Below are positions 17,042 to 24,610 of a stretch of DNA of 34,560 nucleotides, piece by piece (the stretch's first letter is position 1; each line of letters begins with the position of its first letter). Position numbers and translations under genes: made by a program. A model generated the notes under the pieces. It was given only the letters and a program-made list of their open reading frames with translations. It had not been told where the DNA came from and searched no databases. The DNA is from Pectobacterium sp. CFBP8739 (GTDB taxonomy: Bacteria; Pseudomonadota; Gammaproteobacteria; Enterobacterales; Enterobacteriaceae), in contig NZ_JACDRR010000003.1 in assembly GCF_013449375.1 (NCBI RefSeq), positions 1-34,560 of the forward strand, in the 5' to 3' direction.

Positions 17042-17632
17042 ATGCTCGACCCTTCTTTTTTCAGCTATGTCACCGTCATGTCCATCACGCCGGGGCCCAA
17101 TAATTTGCTGCTGGCAACCTCAGGCGTCAATTTTGGCCTGCGTCGTACGCTACCGATGATGATGGGCATTTCCGTTGGTTGCGGGATACAAACGGCGCTG
17201 ATGGGCGTGGCCTTGGAACTTCTGCTGAGCTGGATGAGCATGATTCGCCTCCCGCTCACCGTGCTGGGGTGTGTCTATTTGCTGTGGCTATCGTGGAAAA
17301 TCGTGCGCTCATCGGCACCGGAATTACAGGAGCGCGTACAGCCGATGACCATACTGCAAGGGACGCTATTCCAAGCGGTGAACCCGAAAGCCTGGCTGAT
17401 GTCCAGCAACATCGCGCTGCTTTATGCCGCGAGCGGCGGCCTTTTTACCACCGTAGTCGCCTTTATGGCGCTCAATCTGCCCTGTATCTTAGTCTGGGCG
17501 CTACTCGGCGATCGCATCGGTAAACATCTTCAGGAACCGTGGAAACTGAAAGCCTTCAACGGCATCATGGCACTTTCTCTGGTGTTCACCACCTTCTGGA
17601 TGCTGGTCGAAGCCATTAACCTCTCCGGCTAA
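17042..17632 (+). CDS. LysE/RhtB-family amino acid exporter
   Basis: An inner-membrane protein of 196 aa, the usual size, with about six hydrophobic segments. The family signature near the start is visible: TPGPNNLLLATSGVNFG at about residues 16-32, with the conserved glycine-rich helix GISVGCGIQTALMG. NPKAWL, near residue 115, is another typical motif. The family exports amino acids or related compounds; the substrate cannot be told from sequence. The ATG has an AGGA site. It is divergent from the MocR gene, which probably regulates it. A hairpin follows, shared with the convergent fhuB. Confidence 0.88.
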   Translation: MLDPSFFSYVTVMSITPGPNNLLLATSGVNFGLRRTLPMMMGISVGCGIQTALMGVALELLLSWMSMIRLPLTVLGCVYLLWLSWKIVRSSAPELQERVQPMTILQGTLFQAVNPKAWLMSSNIALLYAASGGLFTTVVAFMALNLPCILVWALLGDRIGKHLQEPWKLKAFNGIMALSLVFTTFWMLVEAINLSG

Positions 17633-17643
17633 TCACACGGCGT

Positions 17644-17665
17644 CGGCGGGCTTCCCTCCCCGCCG
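17644..17665. terminator. Hairpin between the LysE gene and fhuB
   Basis: CGGCGGG (17644-17650) and CCCGCCG (17659-17665) form a 7-bp GC-rich stem with an 8-base loop in the 42-base gap of two convergent genes. No clear T-run follows on either strand, so termination strength is uncertain. Confidence 0.5.
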
Positions 17666-17674
17666 AGGCTCGCA

Positions 17675-19699
17675 TTATTTCACCTGTTTACGCAATAGAT
17701 AAACAAAGTAAGGCGCACCGATAAACGTCGCGAGCAGCCCCGCCGGAACCTGTGCCGGAAAGAGGATCATTCGGCCGCACCAGTCCGCAATAACCATCAG
17801 CGCACCACCAACCAATGCCGAGCTGGCGATTTGCGGTAACACGCGGTTAAAGCCCAGCATCCGCGCCATATGCGGTGCCATTAACCCGACAAAGCTCATC
17901 GGCCCGACCATCAGGGTTGCCATCGCGGTTAGCACCGATGCCAACAGCAAAACCAGCAGACGAACTGGCGTGACAGCCACGCCGAGCGCTCTGGCTGTCG
18001 TGGTGCCAAGCGGCAGAATACGCAGCCAGCGCTGGCACAGCGGGACAATCAACAGCAGCAGAACGGCAATCACCGCCGTGCGTATTGCGTCTGCCGGCTC
18101 GACCGCGTAGGTTGAGCCTGACAGCCAGGTCAGCACCGTCCCCATCCGCGGATCGCCACTGGCTAGCAGCAGCGCAATCACCGTGGAGAACGCCATACTC
18201 AGCGCAATCCCCGCCAGCAGCATACGCTGCGTCGAGAAACCACCGCGTCCGGCGATAATCACCATAATCAACAGCGTTAGTGCCGCACCCGCGCTACCGG
18301 CCGGAAGTAGCCATACGAATGCATTGCCCGGAACGAAGAACAGCAAAATAATGACACCAAACGATGCGCCGGAGCTAATACCCAGCACTTCTGGGCTCCC
18401 CATCGGGTTACCCGTCAGCTTCTGTATTAGCGTGCCCGCGACCGCCAGCATCACTCCAGCGGTTAACGCCGCCAGCACCCGAGGCCAGCGCCATGAGAGC
18501 AACTGCGTTAACACATCGCCGCCGCTCCATTGCCAGCCGTCGGCATCTTTCCCTAACATCAGCGCCGTAATCACCACCATTCCCAGCAGCATGACGCCAA
18601 GTACCAGCCATGTTCCCCACAGGCGACGTTCAACCGCCGGTGTACTGCTACTGTCAACCATCGCAGGTTGACCGCTATTACGCAGGCGCGGCAACAACCA
18701 CAGGAGCAGAGGCGCACCCATCAGCGCCGTCGCGGCTCCCGTTGGAACGTCAAGCCACACGCGGCTCAGCCAGATTACGCCCTGATCGGTAACGCCAAGC
18801 AGCAGCGCCCCCAGTAGCGGCGCGAATAAGAGACGGTGAAGTAACCGCCGTGCCCCCAGCATTTTCGCCAGCAGCGGCGCAAACAGACCGATGAAACCGA
18901 TAATGCCTGCCGCATTCACTAATTGCGCACACAGGAAAATGCCCAGCCCAAGCGCACTCAGACGTGCCAGCGACAGCCCAAGCCCCAAGTTACGCGCGAC
19001 GCCGTCATCCAGTCCCAGCAGCGTTAGCGGACGAATCAACAACAGCGCCAAACAGAAACACACCAGAAGACGCGGGAGAACAAACTGCACATTGCTCCAG
19101 TCCTGCTGGTTCAGCACGCCACTGCTCCACAGGAACAAGCCCTGAAGCTGCTCATGATGGAAGAGGACCAGCAGTTGGTTGACCGCGCTACTGTAGAAAC
19201 TCAGCACCAGCCCCGCCAGTATCAGCGTCACGGGCGATAAACGTTTGCCCCACGCGACGCCAAAGACCAACGCACCAACCACCAGCGCCCCAGCCATAGC
19301 CGCGGCCTGTTGGAGCCATGCACCACCGGGCAGCGCCCACAGCGTGACCACTGTGATCCCGAGCTGTGCGCCCGTGGCGATCCCCAGCGTTGACGGCTCA
19401 GCCAGCGGGTTACGCAAGACCTGCTGGAACAGTACGCCGCACAGTCCCAGTCCCGCGCCAATCAGCAGCGCCAGCACCATGCGTGGCAACAGACTGTAAT
19501 GGAACAGAAGCTGTTGCATATTGTCCTGAGCGGGCTGAGTCAGCCCTTCAAGCCACTGTGACACCGGTAATTGCTGCTGCAAATTGTTGCTGCCCATTCC
19601 CAGCATCACGATCAGTAAAAAACCCATCACGACCACTGACAGCATCAGCGGATGACCAACACGCGGGGGCGAGGAATCGACAGACAAAGGATTAACCAT
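17675..19699 (-). CDS. fhuB: Iron(III)-hydroxamate ABC transporter permease FhuB
   Basis: This double-length inner-membrane permease (674 aa; E. coli about 660) moves ferric hydroxamates such as ferrichrome into the cytoplasm. It consists of two FecCD-type permease halves fused in one chain: roughly residues 20-345 and 355-674. Each half repeats the pattern NPLAEPSTLGIATGAQLG / NPMGSPEVLGISSGASFG and ends with an IGFIGLFAP / VGPMSFVGLMAPH segment. Having both halves in one protein is the normal state for FhuB. The start overlaps the fhuD stop by 8 bases. It is the last gene of fhuCDB. Iron repression through Fur is likely from the site upstream of fhuC. Confidence 0.95.
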   Translation of the reverse strand: MVNPLSVDSSPPRVGHPLMLSVVVMGFLLIVMLGMGSNNLQQQLPVSQWLEGLTQPAQDNMQQLLFHYSLLPRMVLALLIGAGLGLCGVLFQQVLRNPLAEPSTLGIATGAQLGITVVTLWALPGGAWLQQAAAMAGALVVGALVFGVAWGKRLSPVTLILAGLVLSFYSSAVNQLLVLFHHEQLQGLFLWSSGVLNQQDWSNVQFVLPRLLVCFCLALLLIRPLTLLGLDDGVARNLGLGLSLARLSALGLGIFLCAQLVNAAGIIGFIGLFAPLLAKMLGARRLLHRLLFAPLLGALLLGVTDQGVIWLSRVWLDVPTGAATALMGAPLLLWLLPRLRNSGQPAMVDSSSTPAVERRLWGTWLVLGVMLLGMVVITALMLGKDADGWQWSGGDVLTQLLSWRWPRVLAALTAGVMLAVAGTLIQKLTGNPMGSPEVLGISSGASFGVIILLFFVPGNAFVWLLPAGSAGAALTLLIMVIIAGRGGFSTQRMLLAGIALSMAFSTVIALLLASGDPRMGTVLTWLSGSTYAVEPADAIRTAVIAVLLLLIVPLCQRWLRILPLGTTTARALGVAVTPVRLLVLLLASVLTAMATLMVGPMSFVGLMAPHMARMLGFNRVLPQIASSALVGGALMVIADWCGRMILFPAQVPAGLLATFIGAPYFVYLLRKQVK

Positions 19700-20618
19700 G
19701 ATTTCTCGCCTCCAGTGCCTGATTCAATACGCGGCAGAAGCGCATCGCCGAGAGCGTTCCGCCATACAGCCAGACAGCTGGCACGCGCTGCACACGCTGA
19801 TTACGCACAAACGGCATGGCCTGCCAGATCGGATTACTATCAAGCCGATCGAGCGCGGCACTATCACCGTGTTCAAAACAGAGCACATGGGCATCGCCGA
19901 TCTCTGCCAGACGCTCAATGCCCACAATCGTACTGCCCCAGAAGCTGGTTTCACCACGCCAGGCATTCTCTATCCCGATATGATCCATCACTTCCTGAAA
20001 CAGACTGTTTTTGCCAATCACCAGCACATGGCGGCTATCGACCAACGTGATCAACAGCAGAGGTCGCTGGGTATACGGCTGAAGGGTGATTTTTTCCTGC
20101 TGAAGAAATTGAGCCAGTTCCGTCAGATGCCGCTCCCCGGCAGCTTTCAAATTTAACGCATCAGCCAATTTCATGACCGAGGACTGTGCCGCCGTCAGCG
20201 GTTTTCCTTTTTCACTGCTAAAGCCAAAGCCCAGCATCGGAGAGATACGGGACATTTTCGCGACCGAAGGGCCATAGCCTTCAGAATAAAGAATCATGGA
20301 CGGGCGAATCTGCGTCAGCAACTCCAGATTCGGCTCGGTACGCAGCCCCACATCAATCACCGATTCAGATAGCGCAGGCTCTTTCACCCACAGGTTATAG
20401 TTATGCTTATCCGCGATCGCTAAGGGGGTAATGCCTAACGCCAGAAGCAGCTCAACGGGCAACCATTCCAGCGCCACGATACGGTGTAGATCGGGAAATG
20501 TGGCCGTGGCTCCTCTGCTCGCCGCCGAATACACCAGCGGCGACAGTAGCAGCGCCGTCAGCAAACGACGGCGTAGCGGATCGGGAGAGGATAGAGAAGA
20601 AAAACGTTCAGGTATCAT
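19692..20618 (-). CDS. fhuD: Iron(III)-hydroxamate-binding periplasmic protein FhuD
   Basis: This receptor (308 aa) hands ferric hydroxamates to FhuB. A twin-arginine type signal is visible near residues 12-30 (DPLRRRLLTALLLSPLV), as in E. coli FhuD, which suggests Tat export. The conserved body includes RIVALEWLPVELLLALGI, VIDVGLRTEPNLELL and SLFQEVMDHIGIENAW. The frame extends 15 codons further upstream into fhuC, but the ATG at 20618 lies 16 bases after the fhuC stop and gives the expected length; its ribosome site is poor, so coupling with fhuC is likely. The outer-membrane partner FhuA is not encoded here. Confidence 0.93.
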   Translation of the reverse strand: MIPERFSSLSSPDPLRRRLLTALLLSPLVYSAASRGATATFPDLHRIVALEWLPVELLLALGITPLAIADKHNYNLWVKEPALSESVIDVGLRTEPNLELLTQIRPSMILYSEGYGPSVAKMSRISPMLGFGFSSEKGKPLTAAQSSVMKLADALNLKAAGERHLTELAQFLQQEKITLQPYTQRPLLLITLVDSRHVLVIGKNSLFQEVMDHIGIENAWRGETSFWGSTIVGIERLAEIGDAHVLCFEHGDSAALDRLDSNPIWQAMPFVRNQRVQRVPAVWLYGGTLSAMRFCRVLNQALEARNHG

Positions 20619-20634
20619 GAGCAGAAAAACCGAG

Positions 20635-21432
20635 TTAACAAACGAAGCTGATCGGTGCGCCACCCGCCGGATGGGGCAGAATGCCCATGGGAATACCGTA
20701 GATGTTTTCCAGTACGTCCCCTTGCATCAGCGCGACAGGCTCCCCCTGCGCAATCATCTTGCCACCGCGCAGTGCCACCAGATGATCGCAGTAGCGGGCA
20801 GCCATATTGATATCATGCAGCACCGCAATGACGGTGATGCCGCGCTCGCGGCTCATGCGCTGAATCAGCGCCAGCACTTCAACCTGATGCGCAATATCCA
20901 GTGCGGAGGTCGGCTCATCCAGTAACAGACAGCGGCTATCCTGCGCGACAGTCATCGCCAGCCAGGCTCGCTGCCGTTCACCGCCGGACAGGCTATCCAC
21001 CAAACGGTTAGCAAAGGGCTTCAACCCAACCAGCGTGATGGCTTCTTCGACCTTTTCCCGATCGGCGCTGCCGAAACGGCCTAATGCGCCATGCCACGGG
21101 TAACGCCCTACGGCCACCAGCTCACGCACGGTCATCCCTTCGGCAGCGGGAAGCTGCTGCGGCAAATAGGCAACCTGACGGGCAAACAATTTACTGTCCC
21201 AACTTCCGGTCGCCTGTTCCCCCAGCAATGCGGTTCCGCTGCTGGCGGGCTGGTGCCGGCCCAAAATTTTCAGCAAGGTCGATTTGCCTGAGCCGTTGTG
21301 ACCAATCAGACCGCACACTTTCCCCACAGGGAACGTAATAGATAAGGGGTGTAATAACGTGCGTCCAGCAACGGAAAAGCTGACATCGTCCAGTCTGAAG
21401 GTGGTATCAGGCGGTACAGTTTGATTTTGCAT
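20635..21432 (-). CDS. fhuC: Iron(III)-hydroxamate ABC transporter ATP-binding protein FhuC
   Basis: This ATPase (265 aa) drives the FhuB permease. Walker A is GHNGSGKST near residue 43, the signature LSGGERQRAWLAM lies near 150, and Walker B CLLLDEPTSALD near 170. The N-terminus TTFRLDDVSFSVAGRTLLHPLS (here split from the leader MQNQTVPPD) agrees with FhuC. It opens the fhuCDB operon, with a Fur-box-like sequence about 85-100 bases upstream. In E. coli fhuA would precede it; here the upstream region is noncoding. Confidence 0.95.
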   Translation of the reverse strand: MQNQTVPPDTTFRLDDVSFSVAGRTLLHPLSITFPVGKVCGLIGHNGSGKSTLLKILGRHQPASSGTALLGEQATGSWDSKLFARQVAYLPQQLPAAEGMTVRELVAVGRYPWHGALGRFGSADREKVEEAITLVGLKPFANRLVDSLSGGERQRAWLAMTVAQDSRCLLLDEPTSALDIAHQVEVLALIQRMSRERGITVIAVLHDINMAARYCDHLVALRGGKMIAQGEPVALMQGDVLENIYGIPMGILPHPAGGAPISFVC

Positions 21433-21514
21433 AGCGTTTTGGGTTTGTCATGTCACCGAAGGAAAAGGGTGGGCAGAATTCACTATTCCCGTAATCGTCG
21501 ATCCAAAAGAGAAC

Positions 21515-21533
21515 GATAATGATTACGATAAAG
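21515..21533 (-). promoter_or_regulatory. Fur-box-like site upstream of fhuC
   Basis: GATAATGATTACGATAAAG matches the 19-bp Fur consensus at about 13 of 19 positions, the first nine exactly. It lies 83 bases before the fhuC ATG, where iron-dependent repression by Fur is expected for fhu genes. Strand is given as that of the operon; the site is roughly symmetrical. Confidence 0.6.
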
Positions 21534-21676
21534 GCTGCATGATAGGCGCAATGGAATACCAATCGCAAGACTTTTACCTGTCAGCAACAGAATGGCATGT
21601 CAGGAAAAGCGGTCTCAGGCAAGATGTGGTGCTCGACTCAAAATAGCAGGCACAAAAAAATACCCCCAAATTAATC

Positions 21677-21695
21677 CTATCCCTTATACACAAGT
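21677..21695 (+). mobile_element. Possible solitary end of an IS50-like (IS4-family) element
   Basis: CTATCCCTTATACACAAGT agrees at 16 of 19 positions with the outside end of IS50/Tn5 (CTGACTCTTATACACAAGT). No transposase frame and no opposite end are visible nearby, so at most it is a remnant; a chance match cannot be excluded. Confidence 0.35.
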
Positions 21696-21733
21696 CTAGA
21701 AGTATCGCGGTTTTTTCCGTGGTCAGGCGTAAA

Positions 21734-21867
21734 AAATTATGCTGAGGAGGTAGCTGGCTTCGGATGAGCCGCAGGACGCGGCGAAAGCTTGCGCCACGTA
21801 GGGAACGTGTCGCAAGCGGTCCGCTAAGCCAGATACAGACGAAGGTACCGCGTCAGCGGCATAATTT
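21734..21867. repeat. 134-bp MITE-like palindromic element
   Basis: The ends are exact 9-bp inverted repeats, AAATTATGC (21734-21742) and GCATAATTT (21859-21867). Inside, CTGGCTT (21754-21760) pairs with AAGCCAG (21826-21832). The centre is a strong hairpin: GCTTGCG/CGCAAGC around CACGT/ACGTG with loop AGGGA (21787-21817). The element is GC-rich inside and AT-rich at the tips. It has no coding capacity, and no target-site duplication is obvious. Confidence 0.55.
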
Positions 21868-21885
21868 CCGCCGAAAGCCTGGGGT

Positions 21886-21940
21886 CACGGGGCGGCGGCG
21901 TTTGAGTCGCCTCGTGTCGGGCGCGTGCTACGCGGTAGCA
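21886..21940. repeat. Two hairpins beside the MITE-like element
   Basis: CACGGGGCG (21886-21894) pairs with CGCCTCGTG (21908-21916) with one mismatch, and TGCTAC/GTAGCA (21926-21940) forms a second hairpin with loop GCG. They could be part of a larger composite repeat with the element at 21734-21867 or a separate dispersed repeat. Confidence 0.45.
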
Positions 21941-21969
21941 TAAAATAACCGTATTGTAAGCGCACGAAA

Positions 21970-22007
21970 CCGTCTCTCAGGCTGCATAAGATATAGCTAA
22001 GAGACGG
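21970..22007 (-). terminator. Hairpin after mrcB
   Basis: CCGTCTCT and AGAGACGG form an 8-bp perfect stem with a 22-base loop, 24 bases beyond the mrcB stop. On the minus strand only a short TTTC follows, so this is a weak or long-loop terminator. Confidence 0.5.
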
Positions 22008-22030
22008 CAACCAGTTGAAGCAACGATAGA

Positions 22031-24508
22031 TTATTGACCAAACATTTCTTTGATCCAGTCGGCGACGCCTTCTCCATCTTGCTGTCCCTGCTGTGCGGAA
22101 GGCTGCGGCTGGCTGGCTTGACACAGCGCCTGCGGGTTATCCGTCCAGACTGGCAAGACACGCCCAGCGCTGCTGCCGTTACAGATAAAGTTACCGCTGG
22201 CATCCACCGTCATGGTCGTAATGCCTTCCGGTGGTGTCAGCATCAACGGCAGCGGCGTTTGGTTTTCCAGATAGCGACGATAAATCGTCAGCGCACCGTT
22301 AGCCCCCGTCAGCTTGGCCGGGCCGTTGTTATCGCGCCCTACCCAGCTAATCGCCACTTCTTTACCGTCGATCCCCGCAAACCAGCTGTCACGCAGGTCA
22401 TTGGTGGTACCGGTTTTCGCCGCCAGATGATAATTCGGGAACTTCACCGCCAGCGAGCGCGACGTACCGCGTTCGACAACCTGCTGCATACCATACAGCG
22501 TCAGGTAGGCCGCTTGTGCCGGAACCGCCCGCTCAGCCTGCGGGAAGCTCTGATACAGCACCGTGCCATCTTCCGCAATCACTGACCGCAGCGAGGAAAG
22601 CGGTGCACGATTACCGCCGCTGGCGATCGTCTGGTATTCCTGCGCGACTTCCATCGGCGTCAGACTGATCGCCCCCAGCAGCATCGCTGGTACAGGTTGA
22701 ATCACGTTTTCCGGAATCCCTAAACGCTTCAACGTTTCCGTGATCTGATTCAGCCCCACAGCCATCCCCAGATTAACGGTCGGCACGTTCAGCGAGTTCG
22801 CCAGTGCATCAACCAGCATGACGCGGCCACGGAACTCACGATCGTAGTTCTTCGGCTGCCATAGCTGCCCGTTAGCTTGCTTGATCGACAGCGGCTCATC
22901 CGCCAGCAGGGTGTTCAAACGATAAGTGTCCGGCTGACTCAGCGCGGTCAGATAGGTCGGCGGCTTCGCCAACGACCCAACGGGACGACGCGCCTGTAAC
23001 GCTCGGTTAAACCCAGCGTACTGCGTTTGAGAGCCACCGACCATCGCGCGAATTTCGCCACTAAAACGATCGACAATCACCATCGCCGCTTCCAGATCGC
23101 TGACATTACGGCCTGCGCGCAATGCCGGAACACCGACCTCTACCGCTTTTTCCGCCGCATCCTGCGAGACCGGATCGAGCGTGGTAAAGATCTTCACCCC
23201 GGAGAGATCGTTAACCTTGTCGCCAAGCCGCTGTTGCAGTTCCTGACGCACCAGTTGCATAAACGCAGGCTGAGGGCTGATGACGCCGCCTTTTGGCTGT
23301 ACGCCCAGCGGACGCGCGCTCAGCATGTTGTACAGATCGGCATCAATCACCTGCTGATTCTGCAGTAGGCGCAACACCAAGTTGCGTCGCTCTAACGTAA
23401 TCTCCGGATTACGCCACGGATTGTACAGAGACGCCCCTTTCACCATGCCCACCAGCAGCGCCTGCTGATCGAGGCTCAGTTCATTCACTGGGCGACCAAA
23501 ATAGTACAGGCTGGCAAGCGGGAAGCCACGGATCTGATCGTTGCCACTCTGACCGAGGTACACCTCGTTAAGATACAGCTCAAGGATACGATCCTTGCTG
23601 TAGCGGTAATCCATGATCAGCGCCATATAGGCTTCGTTAGCTTTACGCCACAGCGAACGCTCGTTAGTCAGGAACAGGTTCTTAACCAACTGCTGCGTCA
23701 GCGTACTGCCGCCCTGTACCGCGCGTCCTGCCGTGATGTTGGCTAAAAACGCACGGCCAATGGAGTACAGGCTAATACCATCATGTTCATAAAAATGGCG
23801 GTCTTCGGTCGCGACCAGCGTATCAACCAGCAGATCGGGGAAGCCGGAACGTGGCACAAATAAACGCTGTTCACCATTTGGCGACTGCATCATAGTGATC
23901 AGTTTCGGATCGAGACGGAAAAAGCCAAAGTTGCGCTGATTATCCAGATTCTGGATCTGCGACAGGCGATCGTTGGCAAACGTCAGTCGCGCCTGAATTT
24001 GCCCTTCTTTCCCATCAGGGAAATCAAACGGACGGCGCAGCATGTCGATGCTATTGCCGCGCACACTGAATTCACCCGGACGGGTAATGCGGCTTACCTG
24101 ACGATATTGCATGCCTTCCAGCAGACTAATCATCTCTTTCTGGCTATAGGCCATGCCCGGCTCAAGGTTGACCATGCGACCATAGACGGCGGCGGGCAAC
24201 TGCCAGACTTTGCCTTCAATACGGCTGCGGATCTGGCTGTCGAGGTACACGCCATAGATCGCCATCGCCACGGCAAAGATCAGGAACAGTTTAATCGCCA
24301 GTCCTAGCCAACGTCGCCTTCTCTGCGATTTACGCGTCATGGTTTCGTCGCCGTCATCATCATCGTCGTCATAGTCGTCCTGATAATCATCGTAGTCATC
24401 ATCATCATAGTCGTCATCCCTGCGACGTCGTATGGCCTGTTTGCGTTCAGGTTTACGTTTTGGCGCTCTCCCTTTGCGTCCGATAGGTTCGCGGTCATCC
24501 CCAGACAT
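22031..24508 (-). CDS. mrcB: Bifunctional penicillin-binding protein 1b (PBP1b)
   Basis: This class A PBP (825 aa) polymerises and cross-links peptidoglycan. The cytoplasmic tail opens [19 protein letters not shown], and an Asp/Tyr-rich tract (31-55) lies before a single transmembrane helix (about 67-89). The transglycosylase domain has catalytic Glu235 in [14 protein letters not shown] and the [12 protein letters not shown] block. The transpeptidase domain has Ser512 (SLAK), Ser572-Leu-Asn574 and Lys698-Thr-Gly. A C-terminal Gln-rich tail precedes [11 protein letters not shown], as in E. coli. An internal ATG at codon 57 (ETMTRK) matches the position where E. coli makes a short form (as I recall). 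The start has a GGAGAAG site. hrpB lies upstream on the same strand. Confidence 0.97.
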   Translation of the reverse strand: MSGDDREPIGRKGRAPKRKPERKQAIRRRRDDDYDDDDYDDYQDDYDDDDDDGDETMTRKSQRRRRWLGLAIKLFLIFAVAMAIYGVYLDSQIRSRIEGKVWQLPAAVYGRMVNLEPGMAYSQKEMISLLEGMQYRQVSRITRPGEFSVRGNSIDMLRRPFDFPDGKEGQIQARLTFANDRLSQIQNLDNQRNFGFFRLDPKLITMMQSPNGEQRLFVPRSGFPDLLVDTLVATEDRHFYEHDGISLYSIGRAFLANITAGRAVQGGSTLTQQLVKNLFLTNERSLWRKANEAYMALIMDYRYSKDRILELYLNEVYLGQSGNDQIRGFPLASLYYFGRPVNELSLDQQALLVGMVKGASLYNPWRNPEITLERRNLVLRLLQNQQVIDADLYNMLSARPLGVQPKGGVISPQPAFMQLVRQELQQRLGDKVNDLSGVKIFTTLDPVSQDAAEKAVEVGVPALRAGRNVSDLEAAMVIVDRFSGEIRAMVGGSQTQYAGFNRALQARRPVGSLAKPPTYLTALSQPDTYRLNTLLADEPLSIKQANGQLWQPKNYDREFRGRVMLVDALANSLNVPTVNLGMAVGLNQITETLKRLGIPENVIQPVPAMLLGAISLTPMEVAQEYQTIASGGNRAPLSSLRSVIAEDGTVLYQSFPQAERAVPAQAAYLTLYGMQQVVERGTSRSLAVKFPNYHLAAKTGTTNDLRDSWFAGIDGKEVAISWVGRDNNGPAKLTGANGALTIYRRYLENQTPLPLMLTPPEGITTMTVDASGNFICNGSSAGRVLPVWTDNPQALCQASQPQPSAQQGQQDGEGVADWIKEMFGQ

Positions 24509-24570
24509 TACAATAACTTCTCCATCAGGTTGTTCACGGCTATCTGCTCTGCGCTCAAGCCGCCTACTCT

Positions 24571-24602
24571 GTTTCCAGCCCCTTTTTTGGGAAAGCGGAA
24601 AC
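24571..24602. repeat. Hairpin between hrpB and mrcB
   Basis: GTTTCC (24571-24576) and GGAAAC (24597-24602) pair, with CCC/GGG stacked inside around a T6 loop. It lies just past the hrpB stop; no T-run follows on the minus strand, so its effect on read-through to mrcB is unclear. Confidence 0.4.
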
Positions 24603-24610
24603 GTCTGAAA

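Larger units (their letters stand above)
21433..22030. other. 598-base noncoding region in the place of fhuA
   Basis: No gene can be supported between fhuC and mrcB. The right-hand part, near fhuC (21433-21600), is the fhuC promoter region with the Fur-like site. The rest contains an IS50-like end (21677-21695), a 134-bp palindromic element (21734-21867), two further hairpins (21886-21940) and the mrcB 3' hairpin (21970-22007). It looks like a scar after loss of fhuA, but no fhuA remnant could be read in any frame. Confidence 0.6.

Noticed and set aside
24355-24420. Trinucleotide repeat as a possible CRISPR or satellite
   Set aside because: It is the in-frame Asp-rich tract of mrcB; there are no spacers or regular repeat units.
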